DNA of 64,000 nt from Plotosus lineatus (GCA_024760905.1 CM045751.1:15012501-15076500), one strand, 5' to 3'. Shown: positions 43,509 to 53,791, counted from the stretch's first letter. Notes: generated by a model not told the origin, from the sequence alone. Translations and numbers: made by a program.

Positions 43509-43864
43509 GGGGCAGTGGTGGTCTAGTGGTATAGGGCACTGGATCGCTGATCCAAAGGTTGGGGGTTTGAGTCCCACTCTCCACAAGGTTGTCACTGTCC
43601 CCCCAGTGCAGCTAACTGGGTTATCAAAGGCGGGTCATGTCTGTCACTGTCTATGGTGAGAGGCATGTAAAAGAACCAGTGCTGACTTTCGTAAAGAGTA
43701 GCTGCAAAGTCGTCAGCGTGTTTCTGTCCCTTGCTAAAAAGGGTTGTGACAGGAAGCGCATCCGACATAAAAAACCTCTGCCAAATCAAGCGTGCGAATC
43801 AAATGGTTCGCTGTGGCGACTCCCGAGTAAAAGGGAAAAAGCCGAAAGGAAGACAGACAGACAG
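43509..43864 (+). mobile_element. SINE-1, full length, V1 tail (best copy)
   Basis: Perfect 20-bp TSD ACTTTAATTAATAAACTTGT at 43489-43508 and 43865-43884. Head GGGGCAGTGGTGGTCTAGTG, B box GGTTTGAGTCC (one change), body, and V1 tail ending AAAGCCGAAAGGAAG with (ACAG)n. The long undamaged TSD marks it as probably the youngest insertion in the window. Confidence 0.95.
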
Positions 43865-44235
43865 ACTTTAATTAATAAACTTGTTGTATAAAGCTACTAT
43901 CATTTTTCGATCAGCTCTGGACAGGTCACCTCCACAAGTCCAAGAGTCACTTTCCTGCTATCAAGCTGCAAAGCCAAATAAGTTAGTGCAAGCCAAGGCT
44001 TTACATTTTTGATTGGCACTTCCAGGGATGGATCTTACCTCCGCAGGGCTACTTAAAAGCTACATGCCCAAGTAATGTGGCCGAACAATTACCCATGAAC
44101 CAGATGAGGCCAACCGGGCAGTGTCGAGTTCGAAGATGAGGTTGATCTTTCGGTCTATAAGACATAACCATAAATCAATGATCTAAACATGCAACGTCAT
44201 TGTATCTTTACAGAATCTATCTTAAGTGCTAGCTT

Positions 44236-44259
44236 AATGATATATATATATATATATAT
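44236..44259. repeat. (TA)n microsatellite
   Basis: Short TA run before MITE-A copy 8. Confidence 0.9.
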
Positions 44260-44275
44260 CAGTTTGATATACATA

Positions 44276-44768
44276 CAGAGATCCCTCACTTTCCGAGGTT
44301 AATGGGGACCGAGACACCCCCCCCCCCCCTTCGACTGCCAATTTCCACGAAGTAGGATCGACCCCCCTGACTGACGTCTACATGCATATATATGTGTATA
44401 TAATATCAATAAATACATATTCTACACTATAAATGCTTATAATAACAATTAAACATTCAAAAATAATGCATAAGATGTAAATAAAATATAAATACACACA
44501 TATACAGATGCGCACCTCACATAAAAATGTAAGTAGTTTTTTTGTGGGGTTTTTGGGTGTTGTTGTTTTTTGTTTGTTTTTGTTTGTTTGGGCTTTTTTT
44601 TTTTTTTTTTTTTTTGCATAATTGTCCTTGTCTTGCGCCATTTTCCTTAACTTTCTTCCCAATTTTTCCTTACTTTCCTTATTTTTTTATTTTTCAATGA
44701 ATATTTTTGAAAAACCCGCGATGCACTGAAGTGTCAGAAACTGAACATGAAATAGCGAGGGATCACTG
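44276..44768 (+). mobile_element. MITE-A copy 8
   Basis: TA-flanked (44274-44275, 44769-44770). Left CAGAGATCCCTCACTTTCCG, right AGCGAGGGATCACTG. Contains a C run (44319-44329) and a T run (44589-44613). Confidence 0.88.
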
Positions 44769-44782
44769 TATATCAATTTGCC

Positions 44783-45062
44783 CATAGTGCATCTACATGG
44801 GTTATCAAAGGGCGGCCATGTCTCTCACTGTCTATGGTGAGAGATTCATGTAAAAGAAACATTGCTGATTTTTGTCAAATGTAGCTGCATAGCCGTCAGC
44901 ACGTTTCTGCGCCTTACTGAGCGTTGTATCAGGAAGGGCACCCAACGTAAAAACCTATGCCAAATCAAACGTGCGAATCAGTAATATGACTTCCATGAAG
45001 ATGGAGGCAGATGATTCGCTGTGGCATCCTCTGGAAAAAGGGAACAGCCGAAAGGAAAGGAA
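44783..45062 (+). mobile_element. SINE-1, V1 tail with an extended LINE-like 3' end
   Basis: Head lost; body from GGGTTATCAAAGGGCGG. The tail contains GAAGATGGAGGCAGATGATT, which the other V1 copies lack but the LINE at 11.6 kb has (GAGATGGAGGCAGATGATTC), then GCTGTGGC and GGGAACAGCCGAAAGGAAAG as in the LINE. Confidence 0.8.
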
Positions 45063-45550
45063 AATCTATATTAATTTGCACCCACTTATGGTGTTGACGC
45101 ACTCACTTGCTTTCTCTGAAGCTACCGTTTCAGTTTCCATTGTAATTCTTTTCATTAGTTGTTCTGTAGGTCAGGCATCTTAGGCAGACTGGGTGACATT
45201 TATAGCAAGCATGTTATGGGCAGGGAAACTACTGAGGTATCTGTGTGACAATAGAAATACATACAGGTTTATGGCTCGAGGATTACAGCTCCAAGTTGGA
45301 AGCCTCAGATAGCTTTAAAGTAGTCCCTGCATAACCTGAGGGATAGCCGCTAACAGTAGCAGTCACATGGTCACAAAAGACAAACCACAAGTGACAACCT
45401 TCAAATATATATTTTCACTTGGTGGTATGGACGTAGCAGACCCAGGCACTCGAAACAGGGTGTGAATAGGTTAGTAACCACAGCACCGTTATACAAAGTG
45501 CAAAGCATTACAGAAATTCAGGCACTATACACAACAGGAACCACGAATCT
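45063..45550. other. No recognisable feature
   Basis: Mixed composition, no gene recognised. Confidence 0.5.
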
Positions 45551-45563
45551 GTGTGTGTGTGTG

Positions 45564-45642
<79 letters not shown>
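45551..45642. repeat. (GT)n microsatellite, about 46 units
   Basis: One GC interruption near its start. Produces false valine-cysteine and threonine-histidine ORFs. Confidence 0.97.
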
Positions 45643-45644
<2 letters not shown>

Positions 45645-46460
45645 AGCACGTTAATCTCATCACTCCTCCTGCTTCTGATACAAAGTAGACCATGAAGAGC
45701 CTGCAGTGTTCTTCTCCAGAGAGAGCATTTGCGGTTAGGACAGGAGTCCTTCTTGTCCATTCTGAAAAACCGCAGGGCCTCATGGATTCTATGTAATGTC
45801 TTTACACACATATCAGTTTCATCTCAGGGCACAAAGATAAATACTTTTAGAAATGGCAAGAATCCAGCTCTATATGGTAATGGGGAGGGTTTAAAAGGAA
45901 TGCCCCTGGAACCATGTGGCCCACCAGAGACTTCCTTAAAGTCAAAGAATAACAGAATGTATCTGCGCAAACCAGGACAATCACAGCATGTCAGAGATCC
46001 AGTGATGGGACTCAACAAGACCCAAAACACCGGGCCAATAATGTGTCATTTGCAGAAAGAAAACCCTAATCATGAGTTCGGAGAGCTCGCAATTGCGGAG
46101 AAGCAGAAAATCAAGCGACTCTGTTTGTACAGCAGCTGAAAATGACATAATTATACAAATCCACTCTTTCTCGTATCATATGTACCATTCATCTGGTCAA
46201 CTTCTTCTAGAAGGTGGTGTTAGTGGAGCAGTTTTCGGAGTCTTCAGTGGTGCCACTGTGTAACATTCAGAGAATAAGTTATATAAATTTTCATTTTCTG
46301 AGTCCTCAGGACTCTTTTATAATTCACAAGTTGCGTTTTTGATTGTTTTTGTATTATTAACACCAAGATAGACGATAAGAGACGCTGCTGAGAGAATAAA
46401 TATGAGTAGCTGCAATAATCAGAGAGAACAGAAACTAACTTGCTTTGTGGCTATTTTACA
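45643..46460. other. No gene recognised
   Basis: A 136-codon plus-strand ORF at 45729-46139 runs through it but shows no known domain, and I see no supporting context. Confidence 0.4.
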
Positions 46461-46786
46461 ACTTCTTCTTCTTTATCAGGGGTCGCCACAGTGAATCATC
46501 TGATTCGCACATTTGATTGGGCAGAGGATTTTTAAGTTCGATGCTCGTCCTGATACAACCCTTTAGCAAGGGACAGAAACACGCCAACGGCTACGCGGCT
46601 ACTCTTGTCAAAAGTCAGCAATGGTTCTTTTACATGAACCTCTCACCATAGACAGTGAGAGACATGGCCGGCCTTTGATAACCCAGTTAGCTGCACTGGG
46701 GGGACAAGGACAACCTTGTGGAGAGTGCGACTCGAACCCTCAACCTTAGGATTAGCGATTCTGCACCTTTTATCACCAGGCCACCT
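46461..46786 (-). mobile_element. SINE-1, V1 tail, near full length
   Basis: Reverse complement head GGTGGCCTGGTGATAAAAGG, diverged B box (GGTTCGAGTCG), V1 tail ending GCGACCCCTGATAAAGAAG with (GAA)n. This tail is closer to the LINE end CCCCTGAAGGG than are the young copies. Confidence 0.85.
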
Positions 46787-46787
46787 G

Positions 46788-46823
46788 TTACAAATTGCCC
46801 TGATGTGTGAGTGTGAATGGTTT

Positions 46824-46880
<57 letters not shown>

Positions 46881-46998
46881 TGGCCCTGTGATGAACTGGT
46901 TAGCTATTCAAGGTGTACCTTGCCTTCCCCCAAAATTGGCGAAGAGAGGCTCTAGCCTCCCCATGTCCCTCATGGCTCAGTAAATGAATGAATAAAAA
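46788..46998 (+). mobile_element. SINE-2 3' half with expanded (GT)n
   Basis: CAAATTGCCCTGATGTGTGA, then a (GT)n at about 46829-46879 at the TGAGTGTGAATGGTTGTGTT position, then V2-type tail CCTGTGATGAACTGG...GAATGAATAAA. The microsatellite arose from the SINE's own GT-rich segment. Confidence 0.8.
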
Positions 46999-47335
46999 GT
47001 GGAATTAAAAATGTATTGCCGGAGTGTAAACGGAATAAAATGTTTTGAGTGTGTTGCTAATAAAACTGGAATATATTTAACTTTCCAGCGTTAACTTTAC
47101 TGACACCACACAGCTAGTAATATATATAGTAAATATTTACTGTGTGTTTTCTCAACCACTACTTTTTGCCGAAAAATCATACTTTTTATGTTTCTCCTAT
47201 ATCCTTGAAGCAAGCAGTCCATACATCTGTCTATCAACGAACCATTGGTCCATCAGAATCGTGTAAAACGCTGGATCCAATCCCAGCTGACTATGGGTGA
47301 GTGGCGGTATTACACCCAGAACAGATCATCAATGT
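46999..47335. other. No recognisable feature
   Basis: AT-rich, nothing recognised. Confidence 0.5.
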
Positions 47336-47595
47336 ATTGGGGGTAGCCGTGGCCTAATACTTAGAGAACCAGATTTGGAACCAAAAGGTTCAATTTATTC
47401 AATTCTTGAACCAGAAGGAAAAATGTGTGGCACAAGCCGAGGGTGGGGGAGAAGCAACCCCACCCCACCCCCCCTCATTCCTCCTTCATTTTTAAAGTGC
47501 TCTTGAGCAAGTCACCAAACTGCTCTCCAGACACCACAATGTGACTTCCCACTGTTCTGAGTGCATGTGTGCATCGTGAGCCAAATTTCACAAGA
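47336..47595 (+). mobile_element. SINE-5, single diverged copy
   Basis: tRNA-like GGGGGTAGCCGTGGCCTAAT then AGAGAACCAGATTTGGAACC, a C/G-rich middle, and GTGCTCTTGAGCAAGTCACC. This layout is a known teleost SINE type as I recall it, distinct from SINE-1 to SINE-4. Confidence 0.6.
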
Positions 47596-47977
47596 GGGAT
47601 TAATACAGTGTCTAAAAAAGTGCAATAAATTATTTGTTGAAGAATTTTGCATAACTTATATATAGATTTACGCACTGCCTAAACGTAGCGCTCCCATACG
47701 ATTTCCGTTACTTGACAAGATTTCGGTGGGAACTCTGAAACCCCAGACACGTATCCTAAATATATCAAGATTAATTCATTGTGTACATTTTTTTTTTCAA
47801 AATGATAAAAAAAATGGGTAACCAAATAAGCAATCTTTGTCATGCTATGTAAACTACGCCATTCATAAATCGTAGCTTTAGAGGACATTTCAATAACACA
47901 ATAATAGACTTAATTGTTTATTTTATGTCATTAACAACACCGTCACATCACATGACCCCAACTATTATACGCCTCTT
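47596..47977. other. No recognisable feature
   Basis: AT-rich, no gene or repeat family recognised. Confidence 0.5.
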
Positions 47978-47994
47978 GTTCTGTATATCATTCT

Positions 47995-48346
47995 GGGGCA
48001 GTGGTGGTTTAGTGGTATAGGGCGCTGGATCGCTGATCCAAAGGTTGGGGGTTCGAGTCCCATTCTCCACAAGGTTGTCACTGTCCCCCCCAGTGTAGCT
48101 AATTGGGTTATCAAAGGCGGGTCATGTCTGTCACTGTCTATGGTGAGAGGTTCATGTAAAAGAACCATTGCTGACTTTCGTAAAGAGTAGCTGCAAAGTC
48201 GTCAGCGTGTTTCTGTCCCTTGCTAAAAAGTGTTGTGACAGGAAGGGCACCGACGTAAAAACCTCTGCCAAATCAAACGTGCGAATCAGATGATTCACTG
48301 TGGCGACTCCCGAGTAAAAGGGAAAAAGCCGAAAGGAAGACAGACA
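47995..48346 (+). mobile_element. SINE-1, full length, V1 tail
   Basis: 17-bp TSD GTTCTGTATATCATTCT (47978-47994) versus 48347-48363, one mismatch. Complete head, B box GGTTCGAGTCC, body and V1 tail with (GACA)n. Confidence 0.94.
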
Positions 48347-48408
48347 GTTCTGTATATCACTCTCTATAAAAAAAAAATTTAAAAAACCTGTTCACTATAA
48401 AAACTGAT

Positions 48409-48723
48409 TAGGAGCCGGATGTGTAGTGGTTTGGGTGCTGCACTCATGATCGGGAGGTTGTGTGTTCAAATCCCAGTTAGACCCCCATTGTGCTAAGACC
48501 CCTGGGCAAGGACTCAACCACAAGTGTGGCTCTGTTCACCCAGCAGTATAAATGGGTACCAGTAAAAAATATACTGGGAAGGTAACCTGCGATGGACTAG
48601 CGTCCCCTCCAGGAGGAGTTGAACTCCTAGTCGCTTCATGCTACAGAATCCGGGGATAAGCACCAGTCCGATGAGCCACTACGCTCGGATGTAAGAAGCT
48701 CAACGGACTTTACCTTTTCTTAG
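48409..48723 (+). mobile_element. SINE-3, full length
   Basis: 10-bp TSD AAAAACTGAT at 48399-48408 and 48724-48733. Head AGGAGCCGGATGTGTAGTGG, B box GTTCAAATCCC, body with GATGGACTAGCGTCC, end CAACGGACTTTACCTTTTC. Reference copy for this family. Confidence 0.9.
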
Positions 48724-48733
48724 AAAAACTGAT

Positions 48734-48868
48734 GAGGGGCGGCACAGTGGATTGGTGGTTAGCACGTCCGCTTCACAGCAAGATGGCCTGGGTTTGATTC
48801 CCAGCTCGGGCATTCCTTTATGGAGTTTGCATGCTCGGCGTTTGTTTGCGTGGGTTTCCTCTGGGTTA
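48734..48868 (+). mobile_element. SINE-2, left part (interrupted by MITE-E)
   Basis: Head GGGGCGGCACAGTGGATTGG, CTTCACAGCAAGATGGCCTG, body to TTTCCTCTGGGT. It continues at 49217 with ACTCCGGTTTCC. Confidence 0.9.
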
Positions 48869-49216
48869 CAGAAAGCCCCCGGTATTCGTGGGGGATGCGT
48901 TCCGCCCCCACCCGCGGATCCTGAAACCCTATGTATGATATTTCATGCACTAAAATATATTAAATAATAATTAAAAACACAATAAAAAACTTGAATTCGC
49001 AATTCAGGTAATCATGTTGATAACTTGTGTGCGAAGGAGAAAAAAGAGGTGTACACATCATCTGCAACCAATCAGCAGGAGGGAGAAACAAAAGCTCTCA
49101 GCCACTGGCTAAATTTGAATCAGGTGCTAGTAATTTCCGGGGCTGCCGCTAATCCGCGAGTATGCGGGGCCGCAACCGGTCAACCACGAATGGGCGGGGG
49201 GGAGGAGGGGCTACTG
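48869..49216. mobile_element. MITE-E copy 3, inserted in SINE-2
   Basis: The SINE word GGGTACTCCGG is split exactly at TA (48867-48868 and 49217-49218). Ends CAGAAAGCCCCCGGTATTCG and GGAGGAGGGGCTACTG. It holds one CAACCAATCAGCAGGAGGGA unit of the array seen at 31.5 kb. Confidence 0.88.
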
Positions 49217-49441
49217 TACTCCGGTTTCCTACTGCAGTGCAAAAACATGCACAGTAGGTTATCTGGCTGCTGTAAATCCCCCCGAGCTGTGAGTATTTGT
49301 GTGAGTATTTGTGTAAGTGTGAGCATGTGACCTTGCTAATTGTACCCCACCCTCACCCAGAGTCGGCTGAGATGGACGCCAGCCCCCCCCACGACCCTAA
49401 TTAGAATTAAACAGCTTAGAAATTGAATAAATGAATGAATG
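49217..49441 (+). mobile_element. SINE-2, right part
   Basis: ACTCCGGTTTCCTACTGCAG, AAAAACATGCACAGTAGG, V2-type tail with GAGTCGGCTGAGATGG, ending AATAAATGAATGAATGGA. Confidence 0.88.
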
Positions 49442-49591
49442 GATTAAAAACTGCTGGGTAATTAAACTGGGCTTTAATAATTGAAAATCTTCACATTTTA
49501 TTCTGGTTGTATATTTGTAATTTGGCCTCCTTGTCTCTGTTTTTAAAATAAATATTTGTCCTTCCTGTGCTTCAAACTTGGAAGAGGTATA

Positions 49592-50050
49592 CAGGGATCC
49601 CTCACTTTCCGCGGTTAAAGGGACTGAGACCCCTCCGCGACCACCGATTTCCATAAAGTAGGATCGACCCTCCCTGACTGACGTATACGTACATGTATAT
49701 GTGTATATAATATCAATAAATACATATTCAACACTATGAATGCTTATAATAACAATTAAAAATTCATAAATAATGCATACGATGTAAATAAAATATAAAT
49801 ACACACACATACAGACATGCACGCCTCACAAAAAAAAGTAAGTAGTTTTGTTGGGTTGTTGTTGTTTGTTTGTTTTTGTTTGTTTAGGGGGGTTTTTTGC
49901 ATAATTGGCCTTGTTTTGCTGCAGTTTCCTTAATGTTTACCCTATTTTTCCTTAATTTCCTTATTTTTTATTTTTCGATGAAAATTTTTGAAAAACCCGC
50001 GATGCACTGAAGCCACAAAAACTGACGCACGAAGTAACGAGGGATCGCTG
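49592..50050 (+). mobile_element. MITE-A copy 9
   Basis: TA-flanked (49590-49591, 50051-50052). Left CAGGGATCCCTCACTTTCCG, right AACGAGGGATCGCTG. Complete. Confidence 0.9.
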
Positions 50051-50337
50051 TACATACTTACAATATACATGTCACTATATCTGCCATCACATACGCCCGC
50101 GAAAAACACTCTTTAGACCAAACATATGGATGGATGGACATATGCTGTGTTTTTTCCTGACGTTACAAAAGCAACTCGACTGAGAGACGCTTTTTCCTTG
50201 TTAATGGTGTTCCAAAATCAATTTTTGCAAAACCAAACATCTAAGCTTTCCAGGTGAAAAAAATAGCCATGCTGTCAACAATAGTTTGTTTGAATAAGAG
50301 CAACTGCTAAATTCTGTAAATGTATAAAAAACTGTAT

Positions 50338-50726
50338 CTTCTTTTCCTTTCGGCTGGTCCCTTCAGGGGTCACCACAGCAAATGATCTGCCTCCATCTCA
50401 CCCCATCCTCTGCGTCTTCTTCTCTTACACCAACTACCTTCATGTCCTCCTTCACCACATCCATAAATCTCATCTTTGGTCTTCCTCTAGGCCTTTTGCC
50501 TGGTAGTTCCAACCTCAGCATCCTACTATCAATATATTCACTATCCCTCCTTTGTACATGTCCAAACCATCTCAATTTAGCCTCTCTGACTTTGTCTCCA
50601 ATACCTCTAACATGTGCTGTCCCTCTGATGTACTCATTCCTGATCCTATCCATCCTCGTTACTCCCAAAGAGAACCTCAACATTTTCATCTCTGCTACCT
50701 CCAGCTCTGCCTCCGGTCCTGTACAG
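50338..50726 (-). mobile_element. RTE-type LINE, 5'-truncated copy
   Basis: 15-bp TSD TATAAAAAACTGTAT at 50323-50337 and 50727-50741. Minus-strand frame 50363-50689 reads KMLRFSLGVTRMDRIRNEYI through LRWFGHVQRRDSEYI to the stop in CCGDP without a break, so it is less decayed than the copy at 11.6 kb. 3' end GACCAGCCGAAAGGAAAAGA. No catalytic domain. Confidence 0.9.
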
Positions 50727-50741
50727 TATAAAAAACTGTAT

Positions 50742-51690
50742 GGTACCAGGAATACTGAGATTTTAATTATTTTAATGTTAGCATGTTAACTCACTATTCA
50801 TATCCAAAGCCTACTTTGTTCCCCATTTGTTTTAAATAAGGGTGTTGTGCTATTCTAATTTGATTTGTGTGCAAAAGACAAAGCATCGTCAAGCATCCCT
50901 AATATGTTCTACTGTACCGTATAGTAGCCGGGCTCCTTGTAGCCAGGCTCCTTGTAGCCGGGCTCCTTGGCAGTTTTATCATCTGAAACGCTTTCTTTCC
51001 TCTTTAGCATGGACATCTGCTCCCACTTGAGCTGGCATCTGTTCAGAGGCAGATGGTTTTTGAGTTATTTTAAAGTTGTTCCAATTGAAACAACCAGGGA
51101 GAATCCCCATCTTCATCTAAGTGTTACGTTTAGTACAATCAGCAGCCGCAACGTACTGGGTACAGACCCAGGTGCTTCCTTTCGACTATGAAAAAACCTA
51201 TTTCTTCATCTCTCTTGATAGGTCTCACCCACCTGGTGACTACATCTTTCATCCTCGTTAGTTTGAAACTCATTAAAAATGAACGTGTTTTTGTTGTTTA
51301 GATTTGTACACTAAGGTATTACACATCAAAAGCTTCTTGGGTTGGACCGCACCAATGTTCCTATGCATCTAATGCTTCAAATCACCCCAGAAATTCTCAA
51401 TGTGTCCTTTCATGACCTGGATTCTGTCCATTGATTTGGATTTTTAATACAGAATTATCCCACTCTTTCTCCAAAGGTTGGGAATATTTTTCTCAATCAA
51501 CACAAATTCAATCCAAAACAAGCACTTAGATTCAGTATTGTTTTCGAAATTTCCACCTCTCACCCTCACTCGGTAAAGGAAGTTGTAATTTCATCTTCAA
51601 TCATCTTAAAAGCAAAAGTCTACCTTCATTACTTCACTGCACAGTAGAGTTTTGATCACAAAAAAAAAAAGCTTCCATAAGTGACAGAAA
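50742..51690. other. No gene; short tandem repeat at 50930-50970
   Basis: TAGCCGGGCTCCTTG repeats three times with small changes. The rest is AT-rich with no recognised family. Confidence 0.5.
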
Positions 51691-52110
51691 GTCCCTCAGT
51701 TCATTTAAACGTCCATATTCCCCTCCCTACTTTAACACAGCATTCCCAAGGAACCAGATCAGCTTGGAATCTGGGCAGAGACATGGCCGCCGGCTTTTTC
51801 TCCTGCCCATTCTTCTCACTCTACGCCAGCTTTTTATTAATTTTATTTAATTATCCTGAGAAGCTCTTTTTACACCATTCCACTGCTGCCGGTGCTCGAC
51901 TCCCAAAGTGTGCGCTGTGTAATTTAATAAAGCCCCATTTAAGAGGGAATTTGATTAAAAAATTAAGCTGCCATGATTACCCCCTACTCCTCAGGACGAG
52001 ATCTAATATTTCACATTATGAACATGTCGGTGCAGAAATTATCACCGCAGGACAAATTAATACCTTCTATAGAAATGCAGTGATGACAGTAGTCATGTGA
52101 CAGTGAGGAG
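51691..52110. other. Candidate conserved non-coding element
   Basis: Repeat-free. It has a dense run of AT-core words (TTTTATTAATTTTATTTAAT, GGAATTTGATTAAAAAATTA) mixed with GC-containing blocks. The 139-codon ORF over it has no known domain. This pattern resembles developmental enhancers; untested. Confidence 0.3.
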
Positions 52111-52675
52111 TGAAACTGCGAAGTGCAAATCTCCCTTTCATCACAGGAGCTATTTTTAAACATTATGATGTGATCTGTATTTTTATACTGTATCTAGTTT
52201 CTTTTTAATCTTACAGTGATTGTAAATAAATTAATCATTTAAGGAATTAATTCCTATTTACAGTAGCCATAAAAAAAGAATAAGCCTTCTTTAAAATATT
52301 GCGATGAAAGGGTTTTCCAGCCAAAGGAAAAATGCAATAGTAACAGTTCGGAACTCGTTGGGGGCAAACAGAATCAGTGAGATGTTGAAGGATCCCCCTC
52401 CCCAAAATAAAAAAATAAAAAAATAATAATAATAATAATAATAATAACTGTAAACCCAATCAGGAGTAACTATTCAAAACCTGCTATGAGCATCAACTTA
52501 ATCGGCTTCCTTTCTAATCAATTGTATTCATTCTAATTAATTCAGAATTAAAACAGGTATTACTAGTGCATGCTAATGCTCGGAAATCTAAATAAAAGTA
52601 ATCAAGTATTGGTGGAAAAAAAAAAAAAAATCTCAGAAATAAAATTGCTGGTGGACACAAATTAGGAGATGGATG
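52111..52675. other. No gene; (AAT)n at 52423-52446
   Basis: AT-rich with a small trinucleotide repeat and poly-A at 52616-52630. Confidence 0.5.
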
Positions 52676-52937
52676 TCTGTCTTCCTTTCGGCTTTTTCCC
52701 TTTTACTCGGGAGTCGCCACAGCGAATCATCTGATTCGCACGTCTGATTTGGCAGAGGTTTTTACGTCGGATGCCCTTCCTGTCACAACCCTTTTTGCAA
52801 GGGACAGAAACACACTGACGACTTTGAAGCTACTCTTTATGAAAGTCAGCGATGGTTCTTTTACATGAACCTCTCACCATAGACAGTGAGAGACATGGCC
52901 TGCCTTTGATAACCCAGTTAGCTGCACTGGGGGGGAT
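52676..52937 (-). mobile_element. SINE-1, V1 tail, head truncated
   Basis: Reverse complement body CCCCCAGTGCAGCTAACTGG through V1 tail ending AAAGCCGAAAGGAAGACA. Followed on the right by poly-A (52943-52960). Confidence 0.88.
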
Positions 52938-52993
52938 GGATAAAAAAAAAAAAAAAAAAACAATTAAATAACTTTCCCAATACCTATCAGCAC

Positions 52994-53329
52994 TGGTCTG
53001 GTCTGGTCTCGTCCCTTCCGAGTGGTAGGACGACTCTTGGTGACCCGCCATGAAGGATAACGTCTTGATTATCATCTTCATGGAGGTTTTCTTGGCAACT
53101 GGTTTGCCATTGCCTTCTGCACGATGTGAACCTACGGGCAATTTAGAACAGCCAATTAGCCTACTGTGCATGTTTTTGGACTGTGGGAGGAAACTGGAGT
53201 ACCCAGAAGAAACCCGTGCGAGCACGGGGAGAACATGCAAACTCTGCACAGAAACACCCCAGGCCTGAATCGAACCCCAGCCTTCTTGCTGTGAGGCGGA
53301 TGTGCTAACCACTACACCACCATGCCACC
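52994..53329 (-). mobile_element. SINE-2 head with a BovB-like tail
   Basis: 12-bp TSD ACCTATCAGCAC at 52982-52993 and 53330-53341. Reverse complement starts GGTGGCATGGTGGTGTAGTG, passes through the SINE-2 body to TTGCCCGTAGG, then AGAAGGCAATGGCAAACCAG, CAAGAAAACCTCCATGAAGA and GGCGGGTCACCAAGAGTCG. That last part resembles RTE/BovB-type SINE tails, not the V2 tail of the other SINE-2 copies. Confidence 0.8.
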
Positions 53330-53341
53330 ACCTATCAGCAC

Positions 53342-53776
53342 AGTCAAGTCTAAAATCAGTTTTATAATGTTTGGTAACACTAAGACCGTCAGTCCATTCC
53401 TCCAGCTGAAAGACCCAGGAGGAAACTGGTGACTGAGGCCACCAAGAGGCTAATATATCAACTCTGAAGCAGTTTCGGAAATTTTTGGCAAAGAATGGTC
53501 ATTGTGCGCATAAAGCCACATTCACGTAAGAAACTGTAAGTGACACGCTCGCCACTGCACGATACGCAACATTCCCTGGCTAATTGTTTCACCTCTCAGC
53601 TTTTGTTGCCTAGGTAACTCCCACTCATATCTCCCACCTCAAAATCGTTCCAACTGAAATTGTCAGCAATGTCGTGCTTCCCACAGTAAGTCCGTAAGAG
53701 CTTCTATTATCATATATTACCTGAGTTTATTTTGAGTTATACTATCGTATATACTGTAGCTTATTATTATCATTAT
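53342..53776. other. No recognisable feature
   Basis: Nothing recognised apart from mixed sequence. Confidence 0.5.
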
Positions 53777-53791
53777 CACACAGCAGGTATA

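Noticed and set aside
43509..43590. Functional tRNA gene in the SINE-1 head
   Set aside because: A and B boxes are present, but the acceptor stem does not close and the sequence continues into a SINE body; it is a tRNA-derived promoter.
45729..46139. 136-codon ORF
   Set aside because: No domain, no repeat relation and no splice context. Length is possible by chance in 64 kb.
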